Source: Citrobacter amalonaticus Y19
GTDB taxonomy: Bacteria > Pseudomonadota > Gammaproteobacteria > Enterobacterales > Enterobacteriaceae
Assembly: GCF_000981805.1 (NCBI RefSeq)
Contig: NZ_CP011132.1
Span: forward strand, 4,278,001-4,342,000
Length of the DNA: 64,000 nt
Direction of reading: 5' to 3'
Positions 17,600 through 26,100 of this stretch are shown here, one piece after another (the first letter of the stretch is position 1; every line of letters starts with the position of its first letter). The notes beneath the pieces are model-generated. The model was not told where the DNA came from and did not search any database. It worked only from the letters and a program-made list of their open reading frames with translations. The translations under genes were made by a program, and so were the position numbers.

Positions 17600-18172
17600 A
17601 TGAAAAAAAGAGTTTTTTCATTTTCAATAGGTTGTCTCCTTGCCACCAGCGTTTTTAGCGCTCAGGCGGACGATACTCCCCATGGTCTGGCCGTTTTTGG
17701 GAAACTGCAGTCAGCGCCGGCAAGTTGCCATGTGCTAATGAGTAAATATGTGATTAATTTGCGTCACAGTGAAGGTACTCTTCCATCGCAGGATCAATCA
17801 GGCAGTCCCTCTGACGACAAGATCTATATCCAACTCGGTGGCGATTCATGTGATGCCAACGAAGGGTATAAAAACATCGGCTTGAGATTCATTGGCACGG
17901 CTGACAGTGCAATGGGCAACTCACTGGCAAATACCGCCACAGGAAGTTCTGCAGCCCAGGGCGTAGGTATTAGCCTGACCGACGTGGTTGGTAATATCAT
18001 CATTCCTAACTCAACCGTGGCGTTATTCCCTGCGGCAAGCTCATCAAAAGGCAATCCGACAAACAAGGAAGCCTTCTTCCCTCTCTTTTTAACGCTAGTG
18101 CAACTGAAAGGTCAGGAAGCCACTCTGGGCGATGTGCAGACCAATATGACAGTGCAGATCGAGCGCCTGTAA
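17600..18172 (+). CDS. Minor fimbrial subunit, pilin 3 (fimbrial operon 1)
   Basis: A 190-residue paralogue and the longest of the set. The signal peptide (MKKRVFSFSIGCLLATSVFSAQA) is followed by the pilin core with cysteines in APASCHVLM and GGDSCDANEG, the FIGTADSAMGNSLANTATGSSAAQGVGISL block and the ending TVQIERL. Its insertions around residues 55-70 and 145-160 distinguish it from the other three and could give it a special place such as adaptor or terminator subunit. That role is inference. It is separated from pilin 4 by only 22 bp. Confidence 0.83.
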   Translation: MKKRVFSFSIGCLLATSVFSAQADDTPHGLAVFGKLQSAPASCHVLMSKYVINLRHSEGTLPSQDQSGSPSDDKIYIQLGGDSCDANEGYKNIGLRFIGTADSAMGNSLANTATGSSAAQGVGISLTDVVGNIIIPNSTVALFPAASSSKGNPTNKEAFFPLFLTLVQLKGQEATLGDVQTNMTVQIERL

Positions 18173-18194
18173 TAGATCTTTCCAGGAGAAGATT

Positions 18195-18734
18195 ATGAAG
18201 AAAAATATATTGGGCCTGATAATTTCAGGTCTTTTTCTTGTCAACACCGGTATGGTACTCGCTGACAGTATCGACATTCCAGCAACACTTTCAATCAGTG
18301 GAACCGTAAAAAGTAACGAAATAAGTTGTATGGTCAGTATGGACAAAAGTTCTGTCTCTCTTATTGAGAAGCCGGAGTCGCTGATCAAACAAGGCGACAA
18401 TGCCACGAGCCCGGAAGAGATCCATCTTTCTGTTGTCGGTGACGACAGATGTGACGCTCTGATTTCTGAGGGTCATATCGCGTACAAAGTGCTCGGTGTC
18501 GCTGACAATGCGGATGGTACCGCGCTGGCGAATTCCATTACTGATGAAAGCGCCGCCAAAGGCGTCGGGGTGGGTATTTTTGATGCTGATAAAAAACCCG
18601 TTAGCATCAACACGGGTCTTTTAAGCGCTCACGAAGATACCGTTTTCGGTTTGCAGATGGTGCAGTTGACTAACCAACAGGCGGTTGCCGGTAACCTTTA
18701 TGCTACCGCTTCGGTCCAGATCGAACGTCTGTAA
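18195..18734 (+). CDS. Minor fimbrial subunit, pilin 4 (fimbrial operon 1)
   Basis: A 179-residue paralogue with signal peptide (MKKNILGLIISGLFLVNTGMVLA). Its cysteines lie in NEISCMVSM and GDDRCDALIS, it has the GHIAYKVLGVADNADGTALANS block, and it ends ASVQIERL. It is closer to pilin 1 in spacing than pilin 3 is. CAGGAGAAGATT gives it a strong ribosome-binding site. It is the last gene of the operon, followed by an intrinsic terminator. Confidence 0.85.
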   Translation: MKKNILGLIISGLFLVNTGMVLADSIDIPATLSISGTVKSNEISCMVSMDKSSVSLIEKPESLIKQGDNATSPEEIHLSVVGDDRCDALISEGHIAYKVLGVADNADGTALANSITDESAAKGVGVGIFDADKKPVSINTGLLSAHEDTVFGLQMVQLTNQQAVAGNLYATASVQIERL

Positions 18735-18739
18735 TCTCT

Positions 18740-18766
18740 AAAGCCCGTCGGCATATGGCGGGCTTT
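18740..18766 (+). terminator. Terminator at the end of fimbrial operon 1
   Basis: The arms AAAGCCCG and CGGGCTTT enclose an 11-nt loop, 6 bp after the pilin 4 stop, and lead into ACTTCC. It ends the pilin transcript before the xanP promoter. Confidence 0.7.
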
Positions 18767-18797
18767 ACTTCCGTTGTTCCTCACTTTTTTTGTCTCG

Positions 18798-18809
18798 GCA
18801 AACGTTTGC
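18798..18809. promoter_or_regulatory. PurR-type operator in the xanP promoter
   Basis: GCAAACGTTTGC is a perfect 12-bp palindrome matching the core of the PurR box (GCAAACGTTTNC). It overlaps a likely -35 (TTGCTT at 18806-18811), 16 bp before a TAAAAT -10 at 18828-18833. Binding of PurR with hypoxanthine or guanine would block this promoter. The match is seen directly; the regulator is inferred. Confidence 0.7.
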
Positions 18810-18863
18810 TTTTACCCTCTGCTCAGATAAAATGCCCGCTTTGCTACCACGGGATTATCACTG

Positions 18864-20255
18864 ATGTCTGTTAACACCCTCGAGTCCGAAAATACGCAAC
18901 CGGTTGCTCAGACTCAAAACAGCGAACTGATTTATCGTCTTGAAGATCGCCCGCCGCTTCCGCAAACCCTGTTTGCCGCCTGCCAGCATCTGCTGGCGAT
19001 GTTCGTTGCGGTGATTACGCCGGCGCTGCTCATTTGTCAGGCGCTGGGGTTACCGGCTCAGGATACGCAACACATTATCAGTATGTCGCTGTTCGCCTCC
19101 GGCGTGGCCTCCATTATTCAGATTAAGGCGTGGGGTCCGGTAGGTTCAGGGTTGTTATCGATTCAGGGCACCAGTTTTAACTTCGTGGCACCGCTGATTA
19201 TGGGCGGTACGGCACTGAAAACCGGTGGCGCAGACGTTCCCACCATGATGGCGGCGCTGTTTGGCACCCTGATGCTGGCCAGTTGCACAGAGATGGTGCT
19301 CTCCCGCATCCTGCATCTCGCGCGTCGTATTATCACTCCGCTGGTTTCGGGCGTGGTGGTGATGATCATCGGCCTGTCGCTGATTCAGGTGGGTCTGACG
19401 TCCATCGGCGGCGGCTATGCCGCGATGAGCGACAATACCTTCGGCGCGCCAAAAAATCTGATGCTGGCAGGCGTTGTGCTGCTGCTGATTATTCTGCTCA
19501 ACCGTCAGCGTAATCCGTACCTGCGCGTGGCTTCACTGGTTATCGCCATGGCCGCAGGCTATGCGCTGGCGTGGTTTATGGGCATGCTGCCGGAAAACAG
19601 CGCGCCAGCCTCCCAGGAACTGATCATGGTACCGACACCGTTGTACTACGGTCTGGGCATTGACTGGAATCTGCTGTTGCCGCTGATGCTGGTATTTATG
19701 ATCACTTCACTGGAAACCATCGGCGATATCACCGCAACGTCCGACGTTTCCGAGCAGCCCGTTTCTGGTCCGCTGTACATGAAACGTCTGAAAGGGGGAG
19801 TTCTGGCGAACGGCCTGAACTCATTCGTCTCTGCGGTCTTTAACACCTTCCCGAACTCCTGTTTCGGACAGAACAACGGGGTTATTCAGTTGACCGGCGT
19901 GGCCAGTCGCTACGTTGGCTTTGTGGTTGCGCTGATGCTGATCGTACTGGGCTTGTTCCCGGCGGTGAGCGGTTTTGTGCAGCATATTCCTGAGCCGGTA
20001 CTCGGCGGGGCGACGCTTGTCATGTTCGGTACTATCGCAGCGTCTGGCGTACGTATTGTTTCCCGCGAACCGCTGAACCGCCGCGCGATCCTGATTATTG
20101 CGCTGTCGCTGGCGGTCGGTCTTGGTGTCTCTCAGCAGCCGCTGATCCTACAGTTCGCACCTGACTGGGTGAAAAATCTGCTCTCTTCCGGAATCGCTGC
20201 GGGTGGTATCACCGCTATCGTACTGAACCTGATTTTCCCGCCTGAAAAGCAGTAA
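18864..20255 (+). CDS. xanP: Xanthine permease XanP (NCS2 family)
   Basis: A 463-residue inner-membrane proton symporter that imports xanthine. It shows the NAT/NCS2 features: an N-terminal LLAMFVAVITPALL segment, QGTSFNFVAPLI in TM3, the acidic-residue region ITSLETIGDITATSD near residue 280, and the signature CFGQNNGVIQLTGVASRYVG near 335. About 12-14 membrane segments are expected. It matches E. coli XanP in length and sequence. In E. coli it faces gltS; here it stands after the fimbrial operon, with its own promoter and a PurR-type box. Confidence 0.96.
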   Translation: MSVNTLESENTQPVAQTQNSELIYRLEDRPPLPQTLFAACQHLLAMFVAVITPALLICQALGLPAQDTQHIISMSLFASGVASIIQIKAWGPVGSGLLSIQGTSFNFVAPLIMGGTALKTGGADVPTMMAALFGTLMLASCTEMVLSRILHLARRIITPLVSGVVVMIIGLSLIQVGLTSIGGGYAAMSDNTFGAPKNLMLAGVVLLLIILLNRQRNPYLRVASLVIAMAAGYALAWFMGMLPENSAPASQELIMVPTPLYYGLGIDWNLLLPLMLVFMITSLETIGDITATSDVSEQPVSGPLYMKRLKGGVLANGLNSFVSAVFNTFPNSCFGQNNGVIQLTGVASRYVGFVVALMLIVLGLFPAVSGFVQHIPEPVLGGATLVMFGTIAASGVRIVSREPLNRRAILIIALSLAVGLGVSQQPLILQFAPDWVKNLLSSGIAAGGITAIVLNLIFPPEKQ

Positions 20256-20262
20256 ACGCTTT

Positions 20263-20289
20263 GCGACGGTGATTCAACTTCACCGTCGC
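20263..20289 (+). terminator. Hairpin after xanP
   Basis: GCGACGGTGA and TCACCGTCGC form a 10-bp perfect stem with loop TTCAACT, 8 bp after the xanP stop. There is no clear T-run, so it may be a Rho-assisted or weak terminator. Confidence 0.6.
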
Positions 20290-20376
20290 TATCATACTCT
20301 TTCACGATTCCTGCCTTGAGGATTGCGCGTAAATCGTGCATAACTCAACTATGTGCACTTCGCAGGATGGAAGACC

Positions 20377-22110
20377 ATGAAATTTATTGGAAAGCTGATT
20401 CTCTACGTGCTGATCGCCCTTCTGGTGGTGATTCTCGGCCTCTATTTCCTGCTGCAAACACGCTGGGGCGCAGAACACATCAGTGCCTGGATATCTGAGC
20501 ACAGCGACTATCGGCTGTCCTTTGACGCGATGGACCATCGTTTTTCTTCTCCTTCGCATATCCTGCTGAATAACGTCACCTTTGGGCGCGACGGTCAACC
20601 GGCCACGCTTGTGGCAAAAACGGTCGACATTGGCCTGAGCACTCGCCAACTGACGCATCCGCGGCACGTCGATACGATCCTGCTGCAAAACGGCACCCTG
20701 AATATTTCGCCTCAGACGGCACCGTTACCCTTCCAGGCCGATCGCCTGCAGTTACAGGATATGGCGTTTAACAGCCCTGGCAGCGAGTGGGATCTGAGCG
20801 CCCAGCGGGTGAATGGCGGCATCATCCCCTGGCTGCCTGAAGCCGGTAAAGTGCTCGGCAGCAAAGCGCAGATCCAGCTCAGCGCTGGCTCTCTGACGCT
20901 GAATGACGTTCCTGCTGCCAACGTCCTGATTGAAGGCAGTATCGATAACGAACAGGTGACATTAAGCAATATCGGCGCAGATATCGCGCGTGGAGCCTTA
21001 ACCGGCGTGGCAAAACGCCATGCCGACGGCAGTTGGATGGTTGAGAATCTGCGTCTGAACGATATCCGGTTGCAAAGCGATAAATCGTTGGCAGACTTTT
21101 TCGCGCCGCTTAACACCATTCCGTCGCTACAGATTGATCGCCTTGAGGTCACCGACGCGCGTCTTCAGGGCCCGGACTGGGCGGTCACTGACCTTGACCT
21201 TAGCTTGCGCAATCTGACCTTCAGCAAAGACGACTGGCAAACGCAGGAAGGCAAATTGTCGATGAATGCCAGCGAGTTCATTTTTGGCTCATTGCATCTG
21301 TTCGACCCTATCCTGAATGCCGAGTTTTCACCGCAAGGTATCGCACTGCGCCAGTTTACCACCCGCTGGGAGGGCGGTATGGTCAGAACTTCCGGCAATT
21401 GGCTGCGCGAGGGTAAAACCCTGATCCTCGATGACGCGGCTATCGCGGGCATAGAGTACACCCTGCCGGAAAACTGGAAACAACGCTGGATGCAGCCGCT
21501 GCCGACATGGCTGAACAGCCTGACGCTGAAGAAATTTAATGCCAGCCGCAACCTGGTGATTGATATCGATCCGACATTCCCGTGGCAGTTGACTGCGCTG
21601 GATGGTTATGGCGCGAATCTGGGGCTGGTGCAAAACCAGCAATGGGGCGTCTGGAGTGGAAACGCGACCCTGAATGCCGCTGCCGCCACCTTCAACCGTG
21701 TCGACGTACGCCGCCCTTCCTTGTCTTTGGCCGCCAACGCCAACACGGTGAACATCAGCGAACTGAGCGCCTTTACGGAAAGAGGGATTCTGGAAGCCAC
21801 CGCCAGCGTGTCGCAGTTGCCACCACGCCAGACGCAGGTCAGCCTGAATGGACGCGGTGTCCCGGTGAACGTTCTACAGCAATGGGGATGGCCAGCACTG
21901 CCGATCGCCGGTGACGGCAATATTCAGTTGACCGCCAACGGTACAGTGCAGGCTGACGCGCCCCTCAAGCCCACGGTGAATGGGCAGTTGCACGCCGTGA
22001 ATGCGGATAAACAGCAGGTCACGCAAACCATGCAGGCTGGCGTCGTCTCTGCGGGTGAAGTGACGTCGACCGAACCCGCTCCAACAGCCCCCGCTCCCGT
22101 TACGCCGTAA
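20377..22110 (+). CDS. yicH: AsmA-family envelope protein YicH
   Basis: A 577-residue protein anchored by one N-terminal transmembrane helix (KLILYVLIALLVVILGLYFLLQ), with a long periplasmic beta-rich repeat region (repeating -V-I-L-N- strands typical of AsmA/TamB-like bridges) and a proline/alanine-rich tail (STEPAPTAPAPVTP). AsmA-like proteins are thought to carry phospholipids between inner and outer membranes; YicH's own role is not settled. I start at MKFIGK (20377) as in E. coli. A longer in-frame start at 20353 lacks a ribosome-binding site. Confidence 0.92.
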   Translation: MKFIGKLILYVLIALLVVILGLYFLLQTRWGAEHISAWISEHSDYRLSFDAMDHRFSSPSHILLNNVTFGRDGQPATLVAKTVDIGLSTRQLTHPRHVDTILLQNGTLNISPQTAPLPFQADRLQLQDMAFNSPGSEWDLSAQRVNGGIIPWLPEAGKVLGSKAQIQLSAGSLTLNDVPAANVLIEGSIDNEQVTLSNIGADIARGALTGVAKRHADGSWMVENLRLNDIRLQSDKSLADFFAPLNTIPSLQIDRLEVTDARLQGPDWAVTDLDLSLRNLTFSKDDWQTQEGKLSMNASEFIFGSLHLFDPILNAEFSPQGIALRQFTTRWEGGMVRTSGNWLREGKTLILDDAAIAGIEYTLPENWKQRWMQPLPTWLNSLTLKKFNASRNLVIDIDPTFPWQLTALDGYGANLGLVQNQQWGVWSGNATLNAAAATFNRVDVRRPSLSLAANANTVNISELSAFTERGILEATASVSQLPPRQTQVSLNGRGVPVNVLQQWGWPALPIAGDGNIQLTANGTVQADAPLKPTVNGQLHAVNADKQQVTQTMQAGVVSAGEVTSTEPAPTAPAPVTP

Positions 22111-22121
22111 TCTCCCCCCCT

Positions 22122-22155
22122 CGCTCCCGGATGTCCTCGATCCGGGAGCGTTTTT
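22122..22155 (+). terminator. Intrinsic terminator after yicH
   Basis: CGCTCCCGGAT and ATCCGGGAGCG form an 11-bp perfect stem with a 7-nt loop, followed by TTTTT. It cleanly separates yicH from the PTS operon. Confidence 0.88.
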
Positions 22156-22305
22156 CGCCTGAAAACGAAACAGGTATTCATTTATCGGTTATTTGTGCCT
22201 ATTTTCCGCAACAGGTTTTCATCTCCACAGAGAGTTGTTATAACGATGAGGTTGGAAGTCTTATTTAATAATTACAAACACTCTACATAAAATAAAGGAA
22301 TAGCC

Positions 22306-23868
22306 ATGTCTGTAATACGTCAACGTATTCTGGCGGATATGCAAAGATTCTCCAGAGCAATGATCGGGGCGGTCTTGTTCTTACCTGTTATTGGCTTAAT
22401 TCTGGCCTTAAGCTCAATATTAACTAACCCGACACTGATATCCGAAACCAGCTTTTTACATCAAATAGGGCAACTCCTCGGTGATACCTTCTGGCCATTA
22501 TTTGGCAACCTGGGACTGCTTTTCTGTGTCGGCATCAGCTATGGCCTGGCGAAAGATAAAAAAACCGAAGTCGCACTGGTTGCCGTCATGTGCTTTATTA
22601 TGTTTTTGGGCGCTAACCACTCCTGGCTGGAATATACTCACGGGATCGCTGAAAAGGTCAATGGCGAATATTATGGCACCGGACAAACGCAAATTTTAGG
22701 TTTTGTCGTTGTCGATATGGGGATCTTTTTAGGGATTATTCTCGGCTGCACCATTGCCTGGGTACACAATAAAGTCTCTGAAATAGAACTGCCTGGCGCA
22801 CTCTCGATGTACGGCGGGGCGAAACTGACCTTAATCGCCATGACGCCGGTGATCCTCTTTTACGCCATTGCGTTTACCTGGTTCTGGCCATTCATCACGC
22901 ACGGCATCGCCGCATTAACCAGTTTCATGAAAAATGCCGGGGTGGCAGGCGTCTTCGTGTACGGCTTCTTTGAAAAATTCCTGATTCCAACAGGGCTGCA
23001 CCACTTTGTCTGGTCTCCGTTCCAGTTGACCCAGATTGGCGGAACCCTGAGCGTTGACGGGCAGGTGGTCTCCGGGACGCAGGCTATCTTCCTGGCCTAT
23101 ATGCGCCATCCGGATCTCACCCCGGTGATGAACGAAGCCCTGCGCTTTTCCCAGCAGGGGATGACGACGATCTTTGGCCTTTCCGGCGCGGCGCTGGCGT
23201 TCTATCACACCGCCACACCAGAGAAGAAAATGATGGCGAAGGCGATTCTGTTGCCCGCGATTATTACCTCTATTCTGACCGGGATTACCGAACCGATTGA
23301 ATTTACGTTCTTATTTATCTCGCCGCTGTTGTGGCTGATTCACGCCACGCTGACCGCCGCCTCCCAGGCGATTTGCGATCTGCTGACGGTTCGCCCGTGG
23401 GGCGCGTCAGGACTCATTGAGTTTCTGATTTATAACCTGCCGCTGCCGGCAGCCCTCACCCGCTGGCCATTATACGTCCTGATCGGTATCGGGCAGTTCG
23501 CCGCGTACTACGTGATTTTCCGCACCCTGGTTATCAAACTGAACCTGAAAACTCCGGGCCGCGAAGATGACGGCGAAGTGAAGCTCTACAGCAAAGAAGA
23601 TTATCGCAATAAAAAGGCCAACGCAGGTCAGGCCGTCACCGATGAGATCATTAAAGGCTTAGGTGGCAAAGAGAACATTATTTCTGTTGATAACTGTTTT
23701 ACCCGATTACGCGTCGCGCTCCATCATCCCGATAAAATTGATGAAGCCTTATTAAAAACGACCGGTGCCAATGGCGTTGTACGTAATCAAAATGAAGTTC
23801 AGGTTATTTACGGTGTGAGGGTTGGACAGGTTCGATCCCGGGTAGATAACTGGCTGGCAAATAATTAA
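22306..23868 (+). CDS. PTS glucoside-type EIICB component (GlvC/AglA/MalX-like)
   Basis: A 520-residue fused permease. The EIIC membrane domain (residues about 1-410) carries the glucose-superfamily motif GITEPIEFTFLFISPLLWLIH near residue 325. A linker follows, then EIIB with the phosphocysteine in DNCFTRLRVAL near residue 465. There is no EIIA domain, so it should draw phosphate from the general EIIA-Glc (Crr), as GlvC and MalX do. A good ribosome-binding site (AAAGGAATAGCC) precedes the ATG. Co-transcription with a GH4 enzyme 12 bp downstream implies uptake of a disaccharide or glucoside as its 6-phosphate. Confidence 0.88.
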   Translation: MSVIRQRILADMQRFSRAMIGAVLFLPVIGLILALSSILTNPTLISETSFLHQIGQLLGDTFWPLFGNLGLLFCVGISYGLAKDKKTEVALVAVMCFIMFLGANHSWLEYTHGIAEKVNGEYYGTGQTQILGFVVVDMGIFLGIILGCTIAWVHNKVSEIELPGALSMYGGAKLTLIAMTPVILFYAIAFTWFWPFITHGIAALTSFMKNAGVAGVFVYGFFEKFLIPTGLHHFVWSPFQLTQIGGTLSVDGQVVSGTQAIFLAYMRHPDLTPVMNEALRFSQQGMTTIFGLSGAALAFYHTATPEKKMMAKAILLPAIITSILTGITEPIEFTFLFISPLLWLIHATLTAASQAICDLLTVRPWGASGLIEFLIYNLPLPAALTRWPLYVLIGIGQFAAYYVIFRTLVIKLNLKTPGREDDGEVKLYSKEDYRNKKANAGQAVTDEIIKGLGGKENIISVDNCFTRLRVALHHPDKIDEALLKTTGANGVVRNQNEVQVIYGVRVGQVRSRVDNWLANN

Positions 23869-23880
23869 TCAGGAGTTGTT

Positions 23881-25260
23881 ATGAAATTAACTGTATTAGG
23901 CGGAGGCGGTGTTCGTTCCGCGTTCCTGGCAAAATCTTTGGCCTATAATGCGCATCGTATTGGCTTACAAGAAGTGGTATTCCTCGATAATGCAGAAGAG
24001 AACCTGAAAATTTTCGGCGAAATCGCCCGTTATGTTTTTGCCACGATTCGACCTGATATTCGTTTCAGCCTGACGACGGATCCGGTATCCGCCTTAAAGA
24101 ACAGCAATTATGTCATCACCACGCTGCGTGTCGGCGGCGATGAAAGCCGCGTGCGCGATGAACGTATTGCGTTGAACCATAACACGTTGGGTCAGGAGAC
24201 CACCGGAGCGGGCGGTTTTGCGATGGCGATGCGCTCCATCCCCGCCATTCTCAATTATTGCCGCCTGATTGAAGAACATGCCGCACCCGATGCCATTCTG
24301 TTCAACTTTACCAACCCTTCCGGGCTGGTTACTGAAGCTATCATTAAGTCCGGGTTTAAACGTCGGGTTTACGGTATTTGCGATGCGCCCTCAGAGCTGA
24401 TTCGCGAGCTGCCTGCCATCCTCAACTGCGACGAAGCGGATTTGAAAGTGGAATGTTATGGTCTGAACCATTTCTCCTGGTTTACCCACTTCACCGTGAA
24501 GGGGGAGGATGTGACCGACAAACTGGTGAGCAACCCGGAACTGTACAGTAAGACGGCGATGCAGTACTTCTCACCGGTGCTGGTTCAGCTTTGCGACAAG
24601 CAGTTGCTGAATGAATATCTCTATTACTACTACTATCGCGAAGTGGCGCTGAAAGCGATTCAGGATGCGCCGGAAACTCGCGGTGAAGCCATCGCGCGGA
24701 TCAACAAGGAAATGCGCGAGGAACTCCAGAACGTTGATGCGCAGGCAAACCCGGAAGCCGCATTTGATATCTGGATGAAACACTATTTGCGCCGCGAAAA
24801 TAGCTATATGCAGAACGAGTCGCATCAGGAAAAATTCAACACACGTACTCCGCTGACGCTGCAACAGTTTATTGAAGAGCCGGATAGCGGTGGTTACGCG
24901 GGGGTGGCGCTGGATATTCTTGAAGCCGTGAACAGTTCCACCAGCAAGCGCATTGTGGTCTCGTTGCAAAATAACGGCACGCTGGATTTCTTACGCCCGG
25001 ATGATGTTATCGAGATCAGCTGTGACCTGAGCAAAGAGGGGCTGAAACCCGTTACGCCTATCCACGTACCGGACGCCCAGAAAAACATGATCTCCTGCGT
25101 TAAAGAGTACGAACGTCTGGCAGTGGACGCCATCATGCGCAAAGATAAGAGTCTGGCTATCCGCGCATTAATGGCGCATCCGCTGATTGGCTCCTGGTCG
25201 CTGGCCAAACAGCTGGTTAGCGAGTATCTCGATGAAGCGCAGTTTAGCGACTGGAAATAA
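23881..25260 (+). CDS. 6-phospho-glycosidase, glycoside hydrolase family 4
   Basis: A 459-residue NAD+- and metal-dependent hydrolase of phosphorylated disaccharides. The N-terminal Rossmann motif is LTVLGGGGVRSAFL; the family signature LRVGGDESRVRDERIALNHNTLGQETTGAGG lies around residues 80-115. The metal ligands are the Cys in GICDAPSE (about 167) and the His in YGLNHFSWFTHF (about 198). The CDxP form and GLNHFxW favour the alpha-glucosidase branch, whereas the LRVGGxxxRxxDE block resembles CelF/LicH beta enzymes, so anomer choice is left open. It overlaps the convergent RpiR regulator by 17 bp. Confidence 0.85.
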   Translation: MKLTVLGGGGVRSAFLAKSLAYNAHRIGLQEVVFLDNAEENLKIFGEIARYVFATIRPDIRFSLTTDPVSALKNSNYVITTLRVGGDESRVRDERIALNHNTLGQETTGAGGFAMAMRSIPAILNYCRLIEEHAAPDAILFNFTNPSGLVTEAIIKSGFKRRVYGICDAPSELIRELPAILNCDEADLKVECYGLNHFSWFTHFTVKGEDVTDKLVSNPELYSKTAMQYFSPVLVQLCDKQLLNEYLYYYYYREVALKAIQDAPETRGEAIARINKEMREELQNVDAQANPEAAFDIWMKHYLRRENSYMQNESHQEKFNTRTPLTLQQFIEEPDSGGYAGVALDILEAVNSSTSKRIVVSLQNNGTLDFLRPDDVIEISCDLSKEGLKPVTPIHVPDAQKNMISCVKEYERLAVDAIMRKDKSLAIRALMAHPLIGSWSLAKQLVSEYLDEAQFSDWK

Positions 25261-26002
25261 TCGTCCCCGGGGCGTCGACTGGCGCCCCGCCCGGATTTTG
25301 TAAAAACCAGAGCTTCAGCAGATGTTCGAATCCCAGGATGCAGTAACCAAAGAAAGGATTGCTCCAGTAGATATCATCATCAAACTTTTGCGGATCGTGG
25401 ATGATGACGGCGGTGTCCGCCGCCTGGGCCAGCGGGCTTTGATAGTCACCGGTAAAGCAGACCAGGTCGGTATTTTTTCCTTCCAGCGCTTTGACCCAGT
25501 TTAATGCCGAGCTGCTGCGACCGGATTTAGACACCAGCCAGATAGAGTCAAATTTTGCAGCCGTTTTTTGTTCGAGTATTTCGTAGTCCGGCCAAAGTGC
25601 CAGACTGGCATTTACGCCAATCACCAGGAATTTATTATAAATATATTGGGCAATCAGTTGAGAGAAGCCGCTACCATGAATAAGAATACGGTCGTGTTGC
25701 AGGCGATTTAATAGCTGAGACAGGTTTTCGGCAGGCTGGACATTCATAAAGTTAATATCATTTGTCACGTCAAGTTTTGGCATTGTGATATTAAACTTAA
25801 TGAAGTATACCAACTCCAGCCAGCCGCTAAACTTGAGCTTTTTCGCCAGTCTGACCAATGAGGACGGGTTACTGTAACAGTGTTCTGCGACGGTGCGAAT
25901 GCCCTCACGAATGCATTGCTCTGGATTATTCTGAATAAAGCGCAGCACGGTGACGTCTGTCTTACTTAATTTTACATCACGAAATACATTTTCCAGTTCC
26001 AT
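25244..26002 (-). CDS. RpiR-family transcriptional regulator
   Basis: A 252-residue regulator. The N-terminal RpiR-type HTH covers about residues 1-75 (LRFIQNNPEQCIREGIRTVAEHCYSNPSSLVRLAKKLKFSGWLEL), and a SIS sugar-phosphate-binding domain follows at about 95-230 (DRILIHGSGFSQLIAQYI, LVSKSGRSSSALN). I start at MELENVF (26002) because AGGAG lies 6 nt upstream. Convergent with the GH4 gene and divergent from the MFS gene, it likely responds to a phosphorylated sugar and controls both flanks. Confidence 0.85.
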   Translation of the reverse strand: MELENVFRDVKLSKTDVTVLRFIQNNPEQCIREGIRTVAEHCYSNPSSLVRLAKKLKFSGWLELVYFIKFNITMPKLDVTNDINFMNVQPAENLSQLLNRLQHDRILIHGSGFSQLIAQYIYNKFLVIGVNASLALWPDYEILEQKTAAKFDSIWLVSKSGRSSSALNWVKALEGKNTDLVCFTGDYQSPLAQAADTAVIIHDPQKFDDDIYWSNPFFGYCILGFEHLLKLWFLQNPGGAPVDAPGTIISSR

Positions 26003-26100
26003 TTTCCGCTCCTGTGAGTGCAAAATAAATTTACCATTTTTCTAAGTAAACGGTCTGTGCAACAGGTCACTTCATCACTATTTTATATTAAAAAAAGAAA

